64,000 nucleotides of DNA from Neonectria sp. B-13 (taxonomy: Eukaryota; Ascomycota; Sordariomycetes; Hypocreales; Nectriaceae): contig NOKP01000001.1 in assembly GCA_002682825.1 (NCBI GenBank), positions 4,219,296-4,283,295 on the forward strand, read 5' to 3'. The notes under the pieces were generated by a model. The model was not told the origin of the DNA. It was given only the letters and a program-made list of their open reading frames with translations, and made no database searches. Of this stretch, positions 20,580-32,409 are shown one piece after another (position 1 is the first letter of the stretch; every line of letters starts with the position of its first letter). Made by a program: the position numbers and the translations under genes.

Positions 20580-21230
20580 GTGTTGTTCCGATGTGTAAAT
20601 TGCTCGATTTTGTGGTCTATATTGTGGGCATGGCTTTGCTCGCTTTGAAGTGGAGATTTTGCGTCGTGGCTCCGCATTCATGAGACCTGTCACGTGGGCT
20701 GGCTCCACCGTAGCAGGTACGGGAGTGGGGAGGTACTTGCATCAAAATGTGGCAGTGCGACCACTACTACTTACTTACACGTCTAGTTCTGAGAAGATCA
20801 GAGTGTGGGTGATCAAGTGCATATATTACAGTCGAACGGCTGACACTCGGCTTGGCGGTGTATGACTCGTCTTACCGCGACAAGCAACAGGCCACTTCAA
20901 TTTGGATACCCTCGACCTTTGACACGGGGCTATTTCCCAAGGGCGTTGGTTGAGCTCCATCAGAACATTCCTTGAAGTCTCCTGTGCTCTGTACAGTTGA
21001 CATGATAATTGATGTCAATGCTTACTCAATATGAGAGTGAGATGGGACAAGATGAAGGATTTCCCAAAGCAGAAGCTTCTATTAGTGGCTCGACCTAGAG
21101 TCGTCGAGAAGAGATGTAAGTCATAACGCACCGGCCTGGGACGCGGCGTCGAATGGAGTCTATGCACTTAGGTTATATACAAGGGTGTTGGCCGTAGGCT
21201 CTTCTGATATATGCACAACGCAAGCTCGAA
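20580..21230. other. intergenic
   Basis: About 650 bp between the tRNA pair and the 3' end of the hydrolase gene. No gene supported. The first ~50 bases resemble the flank of copy A and look like part of the same tandem duplication. Confidence 0.5.
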
Positions 21231-22277
21231 TTAGTTCCTCCGCTTCGTGTTCAACCACCGAAGTAGCGCTCGGTGGAAGCGCTCTGGGTGGGATATCTGG
21301 GGCGCGTGTCCGAGGTCGGGGAACCTGAAGAGATGGCCGTTGGGGATCTGGGAGGCGACTTGTCGACCCAGGATGTCGAACTGGCCGAGCTTCGCAGCAA
21401 CCTCCGGCGATGACCATGTAGACCCGATGGCTGTAATGTCCTGCTCACCCACCATGACCAGGGTCCGGGCCTTGATGTCCTTGAAGTAGTGGGCGATGGG
21501 CTGGGTGAGGACCAAGTCGACGATCTGCGCCTGGATCTTGACGTAGTTCTCGCGCTGGGAGCCGTAGTAGATGTTGACGAGCATGTTGACCCACGTGTCG
21601 TACTCGTCCTTCCAGTCGCCGACATAGTAGGCCGTCTTCTCATAGCCCTTGATCGAGGCAAAGCTCGAGGCCGACTCGGTCGTCCAAGTCTCGTCGATGC
21701 CGATGTAGGGGACGCCCTTCTGCACGTAGTCCTCCCATCCGACGGCGTTGATCATGACGAGATCATCCACGGTCTCGGGATACTGCAGCGAGAAGCGCGT
21801 CGACAGCATGCCGCCCATGGAGTGGCCGATGACGGTGACCTTGTCGACGTCGAGGGCGTCGAGTAACCCGCGGGTGTTCCAGGCAAACTGGTGGAGGCTG
21901 AACTGGTAGTCCGCCGGCTTGGAGCTCTTACAGAAGCCAATCTGGTCCGGCACGATGACGCGCCATCCCTCGGCCCTCAGCGCGTCGATGGTGCCCTCCC
22001 AGGTCGCACCGCAGAAGTTCTTGCCGTGGAACAAAATGGCCGTCCTGCCGTTGGGCTTGCACTTGGGCTTGGGCCTGACGTCCATAAAGGCCATCTCAAG
22101 GTCCTGGAGCTGGCTCTTGAACTTGAAGAGCTTCACGGGGAAGGGATATGTGAAGTTGGAGCCATTGAGCTCCTCCGCGAGGTCGCCCTCGTAGATGGTT
22201 CCACTGGCCTGAGCTGCGACGAGGCCGGCTGAGAGGAAGCCGGCCGAGAGGAGGGAGAGGATGGAGAACTTCATCAT
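21231..22277 (-). CDS. secreted alpha/beta hydrolase
   Basis: A single-exon gene for 348 aa. The N-terminal signal peptide (about 1-22, ILSLLSAGFLSAGLVAA) implies secretion or the endomembrane lumen. The alpha/beta-hydrolase fold is clear: an HG oxyanion segment ILFHGKNFCG (81-90), nucleophile elbow GHSMGG with Ser153, an acidic residue Asp280 in VMVGEQDITAIG, and His324 in DLGHAPQISHP. A cap region (about 185-260) lies between strands 6 and 7. The fold covers epoxide hydrolases, esterases, C-C hydrolases and haloperoxidases. The sequence alone does not settle the substrate. Start codons at 22277 and 22274 are adjacent; either gives the same signal peptide. Confidence 0.88.
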   Translation of the reverse strand: MMKFSILSLLSAGFLSAGLVAAQASGTIYEGDLAEELNGSNFTYPFPVKLFKFKSQLQDLEMAFMDVRPKPKCKPNGRTAILFHGKNFCGATWEGTIDALRAEGWRVIVPDQIGFCKSSKPADYQFSLHQFAWNTRGLLDALDVDKVTVIGHSMGGMLSTRFSLQYPETVDDLVMINAVGWEDYVQKGVPYIGIDETWTTESASSFASIKGYEKTAYYVGDWKDEYDTWVNMLVNIYYGSQRENYVKIQAQIVDLVLTQPIAHYFKDIKARTLVMVGEQDITAIGSTWSSPEVAAKLGQFDILGRQVASQIPNGHLFRFPDLGHAPQISHPERFHRALLRWLNTKRRN

Positions 22278-24622
22278 GGAGATGGCTCAATGCGATTGAC
22301 AAGATTGCGCCGAACGTTGCAACAATGATGAAGAGAGAAGCAGAAGGGGGGGGCGGAGGGCGAGAATGAGTGGACGGCTCAGGATGAGTGCGCGCCAAGT
22401 ACTGTACATATTGACATACCTAGAAGCCGGGCACTTAAGAGCGCAGTCGAGCAGTTCAGTCCGAATGTTCCTGCAGAAATGACATGGCTGTGACCCTATG
22501 CGTTCCCTCCCTCCCTCCCATTATCGCGCGGATGGATGTAACGGCGACCCGGACCAGGGTGGCAGGACACCAACTCCGCGAGCTTCCGGAACCGTACCTA
22601 GCTCAGGTTGTGAAGTCGTCCTGGCGATGCAAAGATCCCAACGGCCTGGGTAAGGCTGTGCGCGTAGGATTGGTGCAGCCGGCCGGTTCTGGACGAGCAG
22701 CATGGATGAGGTTGGTCGGGAGAAGTTGTGTCCTCCCGGGTGTTGGCCCGTGATTCCCTCCGGGTCGACCGACAATGGCACCCGAGACGGAGGAGCCCGC
22801 CGCATTTGACTTCCCGGCACCCCTGGGGAATTGGTTCCGGGGAAGAAAAGACGCTTGGTGTATTCTTATTGAGGGCTGTGACACTGTGGGAGTGAGTAGG
22901 TATTTGCCTCTTGTTGCTCGAGCTGCTTGTCTCTCCTCCGCACACACACTGACACACATAATCTCTCTCTCATCAGTCTCTCTAGCCCACCTGCATTCTG
23001 GCGTCAGGGGTTCCCCTGGCTTGTCTCCTAGCGTGGCCGCTCCCGAGCCAGATCTAGAAGCTCGGCCGAAAGCTCTCCGTTTCTATCACTGACCTGATGT
23101 GAGCAGCCGTTGGAGACTCGAGTCTGCCCACACGCACACTCTAACGCCTCGCCGTCCAATATTTTTTCTTTTTTTCTTTCCTTTTTGCCGTATGATGTCC
23201 ACGTCCGAATGACTACGTACATGGCCGCTCTAGCTTCGGCTCTTGGTTGCAAGATATGAAATGCTGTCCCTGGTGGCACATGGCTCTGTTGTCTGTCTCG
23301 TCTGTTGCTGAGATGTCATGTTGACAGCGCTGGGGAGATAGATTAGGGCGCCGACATTGGCCCCTATGTCAGCGAAGCTATCAACCATATGCCACGGTTC
23401 TGTTGGATGCAGGTCTAACACTTAGGGCAAAGGCATCCTTGTAAGTTTGTTGGCCGTTGGGGAAAACAACCGTGCCCCGTTACATCCGGGCGTCGCGGGG
23501 GTGGCTCGCACTGGACAGGGTTGCAATGGCATCTGGATATCCTGTTCTTCCTTTTCAACTTCCCGGACGTTTCCAAGTCTCCCAGCTCGAAAACCCGGTT
23601 GGTTCTCGTTTGTCCCCAACGATGCATGAGCGCGTGACGATGCTTGCTTCTCTGTTGACTCGAGACAAAACACAAGTGTAGCCGGCCACGGGATAATTGG
23701 TTCCAACTGACGCGTGGAACGAGAGAAAAAGCAAAGCCCAAAGGGTTGCACGTCAAAGTGAGCTGTTACTCGCACACAAACAAACGCTGCAGAAGGGCAT
23801 GCGAATACCGATGTGTGGATAGGCTGTGTCTAGGCTCCATGCTTCTGACACATGGCCGAGAAAGCCTCCGATCGGGGGAGCTGCCTTAGAAGGTAGGTCG
23901 GTCGGACAGGGCAGAGGCTTGGCTAAACGGAAAAAGTCGTTCACATGCTTGGGAAAAGACATACTCCAACTTGAGAAGATCTAGCACCGGATCGTAGGGA
24001 TAGATGGAACCGATATTTCATGTACTTCTTGTTGATAGTTATCTACCAGTGCCAACCACGGCCTCCGTTTTATGACCACAGTGTGTCGACAACTGCATTG
24101 ATGCATTCAGGCCAAGGGAATAAGCAAGCACTCAACGCTTGCTTGCTATATGTCAAGTTTACTCTCAAGTAGTCTACCGAAGCCGCCTCGACAAGGGTTC
24201 CTTTCCATGCCACACCTCATGCCACCCACATTTACCATACCTGCTCATTCGGGAACGGCCTCTCGAATCCATCTCTTACGCCGGACCAAGCCTGAAGCCA
24301 AAAGCTGCTACATCGAGACCCTTGGCCCGAGTGTCCGCGAGGCCAATCGAGGTTCGGCATCCGGGACGATGCAGGGTTAATGTCCCGAAGAGTCCGTATC
24401 CGTAGGTGTACCTGCAGAAGCAAAGACATACTTTCGTCAGCTATGGCGGTGCAGTGCATATGACCCACGACTGCCACGGCCGCTTTGAGACACAAGAGGA
24501 CTTGTTGGGTTTCTGCTGGAGCGATATATGAAGGACAACTTCTACTCTCGGACCCCTTCACGGCCCGGCCCGGTGGTGCTGTTCTGCGCGAGCACATCTT
24601 CACCGCGGTTTACTTGTCCATC
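22278..24622. other. divergent intergenic region, 2.3 kb
   Basis: Lies between the hydrolase (-) and the 7TM protein (+) and presumably carries both promoters. Overlapping short frames on both strands (22484-23775) have no protein signature. A weak ATATAT element lies at 24524-24529, about 95 bp before the next start codon. Confidence 0.45.
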
Positions 24623-25981
24623 ATGGCTTCCGGAAACACGCCTGGTGAGAGCAACGCATGGATGGTACGCACCCCCTGCATCGTCTTCTTCATCTTGACG
24701 CCCATCTTCATTAGTCTTCGGATATCGAGTCGGATAGCACGAAGGACGGGGATGGGGTGGGATGACTGGACCATTGTCATATCTTTTGTAAGTGGTCACT
24801 GAAATTTACCGGACTCAGAATCGACCATTCGATCGAACTAACCTGACGTTCCCAGGCCTGTACTCTAGTAGTGCAGGTTCTAATGATGATCTCCTGCAAT
24901 TACGGGTTCGGCCAACACGTCAAGACCCTGGCCATCGAGAACAAGTTAATGGCTCTCAAGGTATGGCATGGAGTTTCTCTACTTGTTACTCAATCAAAGC
25001 CTCTCTGTTCATTTCACAGTAAAACCACTTCCTGACTCGTCATCCAGCTTTTCTACGTCGCCCAGATCTTCTACAAGTTCACCATCAACCTCACCAAAGT
25101 CTCCATCCTGCTGCTCTACCTCCGCATCTTCCTCCAACAATGGTTCCGAATCTGCACTTATATCCTTATGGGAATCATTGCCTCCTACACGATCGCAACG
25201 GTATGCTCGTCCATCTGGCAATGCAGCCCTATCGAGGGTGCTTGGAATAAATCCATCGATCCCAAATGCATTAGCCTGACGAAGAACTGGTATGCCAATG
25301 CGGGCTTCTCGATTGCAACCGATGTTTTGATCTTGTTGCTGCCCATGCAGCCTCTCTGGGCGAGCAACTTGCCCGTGGCGCAGAAGAGAGCTCTCATGCT
25401 TGTGTTTGCGCTTGGTGGCTTGTAAGTGACCATGTGACCCTTCTTCAACAGTGTTCTCGGAAACTAACGACTATCCAGTGTTACAGTGACCTCCATCATG
25501 CGCTCGACAACTCTGAATTTCTCGACGACCAGCCCCGACACGACATGTAGGCTACCTCTATCTACCTACAACCGCTCTTCGGATCAAACTAACTCTTGCG
25601 ACAGATGACATCACCTCTACGCTCTGGACCATGATCGAAGAAAACGTCGCCATCATCTGCGCCTGTCTCCCGATGTGCCGCATGCCCCTCGCATTCCTCT
25701 TCCCAGCCGTCTTCGCCTCAAATGCTGCGAGTTCATACGATTACGGATCCTCGGAGCGCTCACGAGACCAACCCAACAGCTGGAAGCCATATATGGGTCC
25801 GCGAAAAGCAGAAGGCTATTCCCAGAGCATGGCCGTACACACCACACACGCTGCAAGCGAAGAATATATCCTGGATCCCGTGCATGGCAACGGGCAGTTG
25901 ATTTCCTCAGCGGACTCAACGACAATCCGAAAGACGACTGAATATGGAATTACGTATGAAGACCCAGAAAGAAAGGGCTAA
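24623..25981 (+). CDS. seven-helix integral membrane protein, fungal rhodopsin-type (PTH11/SAT4-like)
   Basis: The model has five exons: 24623-24787, 24856-24960, 25048-25421, 25479-25546 and 25605-25981. Introns of 68, 87, 57 and 58 nt keep frame, giving 362 aa. Seven hydrophobic segments are visible: PCIVFFILTPIFISLRI, WTIVISFACTLVVQVLMM, the FYVAQIFYKF..SILLLYLRIF helix, ICTYILMGIIASYTIATV, NAGFSIATDVLILLLPM, RALMLVFALGGLFVTVTSI and LWTMIEENVAIICACLP. Family hallmarks include GWDDWTI after helix 1, KVSILLLYLRIF, WxC in the fourth loop, and ENVAIICACLP in the last helix. These define the large fungal rhodopsin-domain family that includes PTH11-like receptors. There is no N-terminal CFEM domain. 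The hydrophilic tail (about 80 residues) is cytosolic. A sensing role is plausible; ligand and pathway are unknown. Confidence 0.87.
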
Positions 25982-26415
25982 GGTGGTTTACTGGGTGTTT
26001 CTTTTTCAAGGTACCTAGGTATGGACGTTGGGCTTGTGTTGTACCGGGAAACGATACCAAGGAGTATGATGGATTGGGATTAAGGCAACGATGGCCGGCA
26101 TTAGGGGTTCAACTGGGGTTCCAAGAGGGTATGAATGATAACGAAAGCGGTTCACGACTCGGGTAGTGAAAGACATAGCTAGCAAGTAATTTTGGCTCTT
26201 CTGTTGCCATTCTAGTCCTATACCCACGGCATACATATCTAAAGTTGTTATGTGACGGTCAGTGTTCCAGGTGGAGGCATATTTGGTTATCTGCTCGAGA
26301 GGGCACATCTATGCAAATGACCCTTGGGTAATAATATGAGCTTGGAGTACGTTGATTTATTTTTACACATAACTAGGCGTGGTATACATATGAGCAGACA
26401 AATAAGAGGAGTACT
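25982..26415. other. convergent intergenic region
   Basis: 3' UTRs of two converging genes. Nothing else seen. Confidence 0.6.
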
Positions 26416-27663
26416 CTAACTCATTCCGTCCATGAACTCTACCCGATCCAGGATCATATTTCGGTAGCCCATATACTCCTTCAGGCCTTCCCACTCTGGC
26501 CCTGACTCTTCTCCGTGCCTCCAAGGCTCCTTGAAGCCCCACGCGCAGGCAATCTCGTCCAGCGCTGCACGTTCCTCCTCTCTCAGCCACCGATAGCGCA
26601 GCGGCGTGCCGGGCGCCCACGTCACTCGCCTCATCTGGTCCTTGTGGCTGAGCTTTGCGATCATGCCCAATGATCCCACCACGAAGAAGTAACCCGAGAT
26701 ACCGGCGACACCCAGACCCGTCGCGGTCACGACATCCATGGTGTTCTGCCAGTAGGCGGCATAGGCAGATGCCAGGCCGAAGATGCCAAAGGGCAGGGTG
26801 GTGAGAGCTAGCGCAGGGGCGGTCGAGTGCTTGAGCAGCTTTTGACGCTTGAAGGCCGGGAGGCTAAACGAGGCCTCAACGATACCGAGGGCCGAGTCCA
26901 AGTTCTTCGCATCTATGGCGGTCTGCAAGGCCATGTTGGCGACATCATTCTCAATGGCCCTCATGGCCGAATTGGGGTTCCGGCGGGCGTATTGAATAAC
27001 GCCACTCTTGACCACGGGCCGGGGCTTGGTGGCAAACTGCTCCAGGACAGAGGGAAGCGATTCCGGGCGACCTAGGGATGCCTGGATCACAACGTACAAC
27101 TCGAGAAACTCGGGAGTCATTTCAACGTTTGGTTGGGTGATGATGGTGTATGCCGAGTACGAGATCTTGTTGATGCTATCCCTCAGCTCGGCATCGATCA
27201 GCGGCTTGGCGCCCGTCCTCTTGGAGCCCAGGGCCATGAGTTTCGATGTAGAAGCCCTCGCCTGGGCCTGGGCCTTTTTCACTAGAGGCTGCAGAGCTTC
27301 GGCAGCCTTGAGGCATGTCTCCAGCGCCGCAGCCGTCAATTGCTTGGCTGGGATTCCATCGGTCGAGAGGAACTTGTCCCTAGTGTCCTCCACGGCCTTG
27401 GCCAGCTGGGCCGGGTTCAGCAACTCGATTGGTGTAGTCGAGTTCGCAAGGGTTGAAGGTCGAAAAGTTGTCGGCTCGGGAACGGATGAAGCAGTGGCAA
27501 GCCATCGCACGCCGGCGGGCCTCGCGTTCAAGCTTCGGACATGGCGAGTCTGTGATGACAAGGCCCTGCGGATGAAGGCCTGGTTGCCCGCTGGTGCTGG
27601 CGCAAAGGCACACAGCTGACAGACGGAGCCGATCTGCCTCGGGTTCGCTCGTCGCATTGTCAT
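26416..27663 (-). CDS. predicted mitochondrial inner-membrane protein, function unknown
   Basis: A single-exon gene for 415 aa. The N-terminus is Arg/Ala/Ser-rich with almost no acidic residues over the first ~60 positions (RRALSSQTRHVRSLNARPAG), a typical mitochondrial presequence. A helical middle part (about 80-280) is followed by two hydrophobic segments (about 285-308, ALALTTLPFGIFGLASAYAA, and about 315-335, TATGLGVAGISGYFFVVGSL). A conserved-looking C-terminal part follows (KDQMRRVTWAPGTPLRYRWL and AALDEIACAWGFKEPWRHGE). I do not recognise a named family. The topology suggests a membrane-anchored assembly or expression factor. The start could be either of two in-frame ATGs (27663 or 27657). 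Confidence 0.75.
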   Translation of the reverse strand: MTMRRANPRQIGSVCQLCAFAPAPAGNQAFIRRALSSQTRHVRSLNARPAGVRWLATASSVPEPTTFRPSTLANSTTPIELLNPAQLAKAVEDTRDKFLSTDGIPAKQLTAAALETCLKAAEALQPLVKKAQAQARASTSKLMALGSKRTGAKPLIDAELRDSINKISYSAYTIITQPNVEMTPEFLELYVVIQASLGRPESLPSVLEQFATKPRPVVKSGVIQYARRNPNSAMRAIENDVANMALQTAIDAKNLDSALGIVEASFSLPAFKRQKLLKHSTAPALALTTLPFGIFGLASAYAAYWQNTMDVVTATGLGVAGISGYFFVVGSLGMIAKLSHKDQMRRVTWAPGTPLRYRWLREEERAALDEIACAWGFKEPWRHGEESGPEWEGLKEYMGYRNMILDRVEFMDGMS

Positions 27664-28344
27664 AGTCGCAGAGGCTGAACTGTGTTGTCGTGGCGTCGGT
27701 GAGGATTCGGAGAGGGCCAGGCGAGTTCGGCCTCCACGGAGGTGTGGTCAATGGCTTGAGCCTGATTGGGCGACTTTGATTGCAGTTCTGGTCCTTGGGT
27801 TTCCATCCAACACGATCTTGACCTTGCGTCGGCGGATCAGACTTCTTAGTCCAACCGCAGGTTCACCGTTCAGTCAGGTGACTAACGGCGTTTGGCGTAG
27901 CTCGAAACGGTCGGTTGGTGGGGTGGATAACGGAGACGTTCTAGGATCCTCCTGGAAACGGTCACCCTGTAGTGACAGGTCTTCGCAACTTCACATCGGC
28001 CTGTCTTTTCACACGTAGCGACCAAAAGGATACACAATGTGATTGACTTTATGTATACTGGGTGCCTAATTAACTATATCTAAGTGATAGAAAACTCGAC
28101 GTTATTGCAAACTACGATATGCAACCTCAACCACCTTTCAAAGACTCCATTGTGCCTCAGTGATATTGGGGAGAGGAAGATAGTTCAAATGGAATAGTAG
28201 CGATTGGAAAGTGAGACATATATGAGAACCGTTAAATTTTTGTTTGACGAAGTTCTACTGTCCTGAATGCATTAGTAGCTACTGGCAGTCTGCGAAACAT
28301 GCGATTTTCGGATAGTGAGACCAAAAGTCTGTTTACGGTTGAAC
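27664..28344. other. intergenic
   Basis: Promoter side of the mitochondrial-protein gene. No coding sequence or RNA gene seen. The AT content rises from about 28020 on. Confidence 0.45.
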
Positions 28345-28611
28345 CTAGCGTTGAACAAATTGGTACTTCAGGCCACCGTAGTTTTTCGCAACTCCCACCC
28401 CACAGCTTGCAAGGTCCTTCAAGAACTGGTGTCTCCCAGGCGTCATCAAATCAATGATAGCCTCATTGTTTTTGAGACTCTGTGCGTCCAATGCGACATC
28501 GAGGGTTTCGAAAACTGTGCTCGACGTTGTCTTAACTCGAACGGTGCGTGAGCTGCGCCTCGGAAGCTCAACATTGACAAGATCCTCGCATTCTTCAACA
28601 CAAGTTGCCAT
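28345..28611 (-). CDS. small hypothetical ORF (88 aa), uncertain
   Basis: An open frame with ATG in fair context (CAAAATGGC), even amino-acid composition and plausible codon use. It reads MATCVEECEDLVNVELPRR at the start and ends GGLKYQFVQR. No signal peptide, membrane segment or known domain is present. It lies alone in a 2.3-kb AT-richer spacer. It could be a tiny gene, an exon of an unresolved gene, or chance. No splice partner was found. Confidence 0.25.
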   Translation of the reverse strand: MATCVEECEDLVNVELPRRSSRTVRVKTTSSTVFETLDVALDAQSLKNNEAIIDLMTPGRHQFLKDLASCGVGVAKNYGGLKYQFVQR

Positions 28612-30016
28612 TTTGCGAGAAAGGATACCTGGTCGTAATTTGACGTCCAGAAATATGAGAAAGAAATAGGGAGAGTCGTTGGAGAAGATGTTCCGGAAGT
28701 GCTTGGGGAGAATGCAGGTCGAATTGGTGCCTCGATTAAGGAAAAGGAGGTAAACGCTGAACGAAGCTGACTTATTTAACTGTTCGCGGAAAACATCAAA
28801 GCACTTATGCTAGTCTCCGTTACTGTGTTACGGGAACTGTTGACCAACTGATGCACTGGCTTCACCATTCTTCTCAGTCTGCGGTAATCAGCACATGGAT
28901 TCACAATCTACCACCAAGAATGACAAGCATCACGCTAGTCTCGAGTAAACAAGCGGCGGAAGTTTGAGTGGATATGTGTTTGAGACCAGTCTTTTTACAC
29001 TTAATCTGTGAGGTCATGTATGGAAGTATTTAGGAAGGGGCCAACAAGTGACGGACTTTACCTAGGACTAAGGCACCTACTAGGTAGGTAAGCATAGGTA
29101 AGTTCGCGAAACTCACAGTCGACAAATAACCAAGAAAGTCGACCTCTGCTTAAACCAGCTTATCTTCAAAAGCAGTGTTGATGGAGATTGACCCGTTGTG
29201 CGTAATTGTACATAGTAAAGTCTGTCTTCTTGTTGACTTCATATGGTAACTTCATTCAAAGTGAGATACCTTAAATGAGATTCGACAATCGCAGCAATCG
29301 TCGGCGGGAACTCGGAAGCGGCCCCACTGCAGCTATTTCCCATGCGCCTTCCGCCGGTGCCTACGACTACGAAGCACTGTTGCAGACATAAACCAATTTT
29401 AACGTTTCTCCTTTAGCCATAACTAGCCGAAACATCCGAGAAATGTGCAAATATTCACAGACCATCGGTGCATATTGGAAGATGTGATCCGCGTATTGGG
29501 CCCCAGCACCGAGACGCCTGTGGATGGATGTCGCTGTCAGTGACGGTTGGTCCTGTCACTAAATTTGTGCTCTGAGTCTTCCCCAGGGCTGTCCGTTCAG
29601 AAGCCGTCCAGCCAGGTGCAAAGCGGGGCACCAAGCCAAGCGTCCAGAAGGCAATAGCGGCCTGCAAGCAGTGCCCCCTTAGCAGCGTAAGCGGCCGCCA
29701 TGACGAAACATTCGCACGCGGCTGGAGCATCGCCCCAGGCTCTCAACACCAACACTTCTCACCTGCACATAGGCGGTCGTCTCCTCCCACCAGCACCGTC
29801 TTTACTGCTTCTACCACCGTCGCGCGCACAACCTCCCGGTCTACTTCAAGCCGCGAGACCGTTCCAACCGAGGGCAGCTTTCCCCTCCGACCTCTTATAG
29901 CTGCCCAATCCTTTATCGACAGCGCCCAAGGATCACAACTCATCCGTCCAGTCCGTCACCACCCATCGAACGATACAACACCACGGCCGTCACCACGACC
30001 AAGGATCGACCTCACT
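28612..30016. other. intergenic, AT-richer
   Basis: No gene supported. The sequence includes a TAGGTAGGTAAG-like motif near 29083-29100 of the kind scattered through intergenic DNA here. Promoter of the verprolin gene at the right end. Confidence 0.45.
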
Positions 30017-31408
30017 ATGCCTCCCCCACCCCCCCCTCCCCCACCGCCGCCGCCAGGCTTTGGCGGACCACCACCTCCGCCTCCTCCTCCCCCCGGAGGC
30101 ATGCCCTCGAGGCCTCCAGCTGCAGCCGGAAACAGAGTACGTAGTAGAACATCATGCTCTGGCATGCCTCCATCCGGCGACCCTTCTCACAAATCAAATC
30201 TAACTCACTTCCGCTAGGGTGCTCTCTTGACAGACATTACTAAAGGCAGGCCTCTCAAGAAGGCCGTCACCAACGACCGCTCGGCGCCGATTGTCAGTAA
30301 AGAATCATCTTCATCAGGCCCTCCAGTCGGTGGCGCGCCACCAATCCCGGGGCTCGGCGGAGCCCCAAAGCCTCCTGGTGGACTCGCGCCGCCCATGCTG
30401 GGAAACCGGGCGAGAAGCAACAGTGATCAGGGCTCCCGAGATTCGACGGTCGGAGCCGTGGACTCGGCGCCACCCCAGCTGGGCGGACTATTTGCTGGAG
30501 GGATGCCGAAGCTGAAAAAGAGAGGAGGGGTCGATACGGGCGCAAACAGAGATTCATCGTACCTGTCGGATCCAGGAGAGCGCACAAGTTCAGCGCCGAA
30601 GCCTCCGGCCTTTTCTGCGCCTAAACCCCCCCCAGGCGCGGCTCCAACGATCCCCGGACGACCTCCGATGCCGCCCCCGGGGGGAGTCTCGAGCCTGAGG
30701 AAGACGACGCCGATGGGATCCAAGGGACCACCTCCACCCATTGGGAAGAAGCCTCCACCTTTGCCGACATCTCGAAAGCCGTCTTCCATGTCCTTCACTT
30801 CAACCACCTCTGCGCCCTCCGCTCCGGCGCCCCCTCCGCCTCCTCCAGCGCCATCCTCCGGTGCCGCTCCCGCAGCACCACCGCCTCCACCTCCGACCTC
30901 AGCGCCTCCTCGTCCATCTCCTCCGCCGGTGTCACGGTCACAACCACCTCCACCGCCGCCTCCTCCTGCATCCCATTCGACGCCTTCTCTGGCCGCCCAG
31001 GCTGCCATCCGCGCCGCCGGGCAAGCGTCCCCAAGCTCCGCACCGCCAGCGCCACCACCTCCTCCCCCGTCTTCAGCTCCCCTACCACCTTCCGCTCCTT
31101 CTCCGCCTGCACCGGGCCCGACCCGGTCTCGAGGCTCATCTCTCCGCCAGTCCATGTTTGACCCGGCTGCCTTTACTCTCACAGCCAACGGCGCCAAATC
31201 ACCTTCCCCGGCTCGACACTCGCCTTCAAACGTCTCCGGAAACGGCCTCGGAAACGGCCTCGGAAACGAACGCTTAGTGGTTAATGATTCAAGATGGAAA
31301 TTCCAGGATGAATCCGCATTGCCCAAGCCGAGGGATTTCGTCGGAGGCACAAAGAGGTACAGAGCAGGGAGGGGGAGCAGTGTGCCGCTGGATCTGAGTG
31401 CTCTATAA
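30017..31408 (+). CDS. vrp1: verprolin / WIP-like actin-binding protein
   Basis: Verprolin links actin monomers, type I myosin and the WASP protein (Las17) at cortical actin patches for endocytosis and polarised growth. Exons 30017-30136 and 30218-31408 (81-nt phase-0 intron, donor GTACGT, CTAAC branch, TAG acceptor) give 436 aa. The protein opens with a polyproline run (MPPPPPPPPPPPPGFGG). A WH2 actin-monomer-binding motif follows immediately after the splice junction (residues 41-55, GALLTDITKGRPLKK). Next come many SH3-ligand type polyproline tracts (about 60-340). The C-terminus holds SRWKFQDESALPKPRDF and KRYRAGRGSSVPL, which matches the WASP-binding end of the WIP/verprolin family. The G/C-rich proline codons create long spurious antisense frames (30427-31458). 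Confidence 0.9.
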
Positions 31409-31757
31409 AAAACCATGAGGCTTGAGGCACGGTCATGTAAATGGCTTCTAAAGCCCATGCGGCTTAGTTTGCCGGTCGTGTTTTGGGGCAGAATTTAAAC
31501 GGTTCTATCAAATTTGTATAGATTGAAATGTCAATACCAGTTCACATGCGCTCATGGGCCTGAGAGCCGCTCGCGCTCTTCCTCCTGCCCAAATTTCACG
31601 ATTATATCGTTTCAAGCAAGCAAGCAAAGCACCGAGACTCAACTCAGTAGAGAAATTAGATCAGTGAATCCATGCCAAATCTATCGGCACGATATAGTAC
31701 ACTTGAGTTACATTGCGCTTGCAGTATTGTACAGATACACAGCCAACCGAGCCAAAT
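31409..31757. other. convergent intergenic region
   Basis: 3' ends of verprolin (+) and the mL54 gene (-). Nothing else seen. Confidence 0.6.
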
Positions 31758-32409
31758 CTACATGGACTTTAGGTAGTTGTCCTCCTTGATCTTTGCCTTC
31801 CTTTCTTTACGCATCGCCTTCTTCAAGTCGTCTCTCTTCTGGGCCGCCTCAATATTGTGCTCAACGCTGCTGTTCTCCTCACCGACGAGGTTGACGGACT
31901 GATGCTGCAGGGGGATCTTGGGGGCCAGGGCGTCGAGGTTGCCCTCAGCGAGCGCCTGGGCCTCGGCGGCCTTCTGGCGCTTCGCTGCGATTTGGCGCTG
32001 CTTCTTCGATTTCGCTGTCGGATATGTTAGCAAGGCGAAGTCAAAGTCTGGACGGCCGTGGCGCCAACTGGCAGAGTGACATACAGAACTCGTCACCAGC
32101 GCCGTCGTCTGCAGAATCCTTGTTTGACTTGATCACGTCCAAGCACGACCACAGCCACTCGGGGTACTCCTCATCCTTCAGCGCAACTGGGTCGTGTCCG
32201 TTCTTGAGGTAGTTCAGCCCAGTGAGCTTGGTTCCAGCTGGACACGATGACCGCGCAGCAGGGGCGTCCTTTGCAACCTCGCCAGGCTCGGTAGCTGGGG
32301 TCGAAAGTTGGGGTTCGGTGGATCGGAAAGGGACCGTCGTCGAGAATTGACGGAGAATAGGGAGCGGACGCCGCGTCACGGTGGCCCGGAGGCACCTGGT
32401 GCAGAACAT
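31758..32409 (-). CDS. mrpl37: mitochondrial large-subunit ribosomal protein mL54 (MRPL37)
   Basis: A component of the mitochondrial ribosome. Exons 32085-32409 and 31758-32014 (70-nt phase-1 intron, donor GTATGT, CTAAC branch, CAG acceptor) give 193 aa. I chose the ATG at 32409 because it opens a mitochondrial presequence (MFCTRCLRATVTRRPLPILR). The longer upstream frame (to 32499) has no such property. The family signature is in exon 1: CPAGTKLTGLNYLKNGHDPV and KDEEYPEWLWSCLD. The second exon encodes a Lys/Arg-rich helical tail (KSKKQRQIAAKRQKAAEAQA) ending in a coiled-coil-like stretch. It lies head-to-tail with the complex I gene upstream. Confidence 0.9.

Noticed and set aside
21247..22232. 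Plus-strand frames across the alpha/beta hydrolase
   Set aside because: Shadows of the minus-strand gene, whose catalytic motifs are intact.
30427..31458. 343-codon antisense frame, Gly-rich
   Set aside because: A shadow of the polyproline codons of verprolin.
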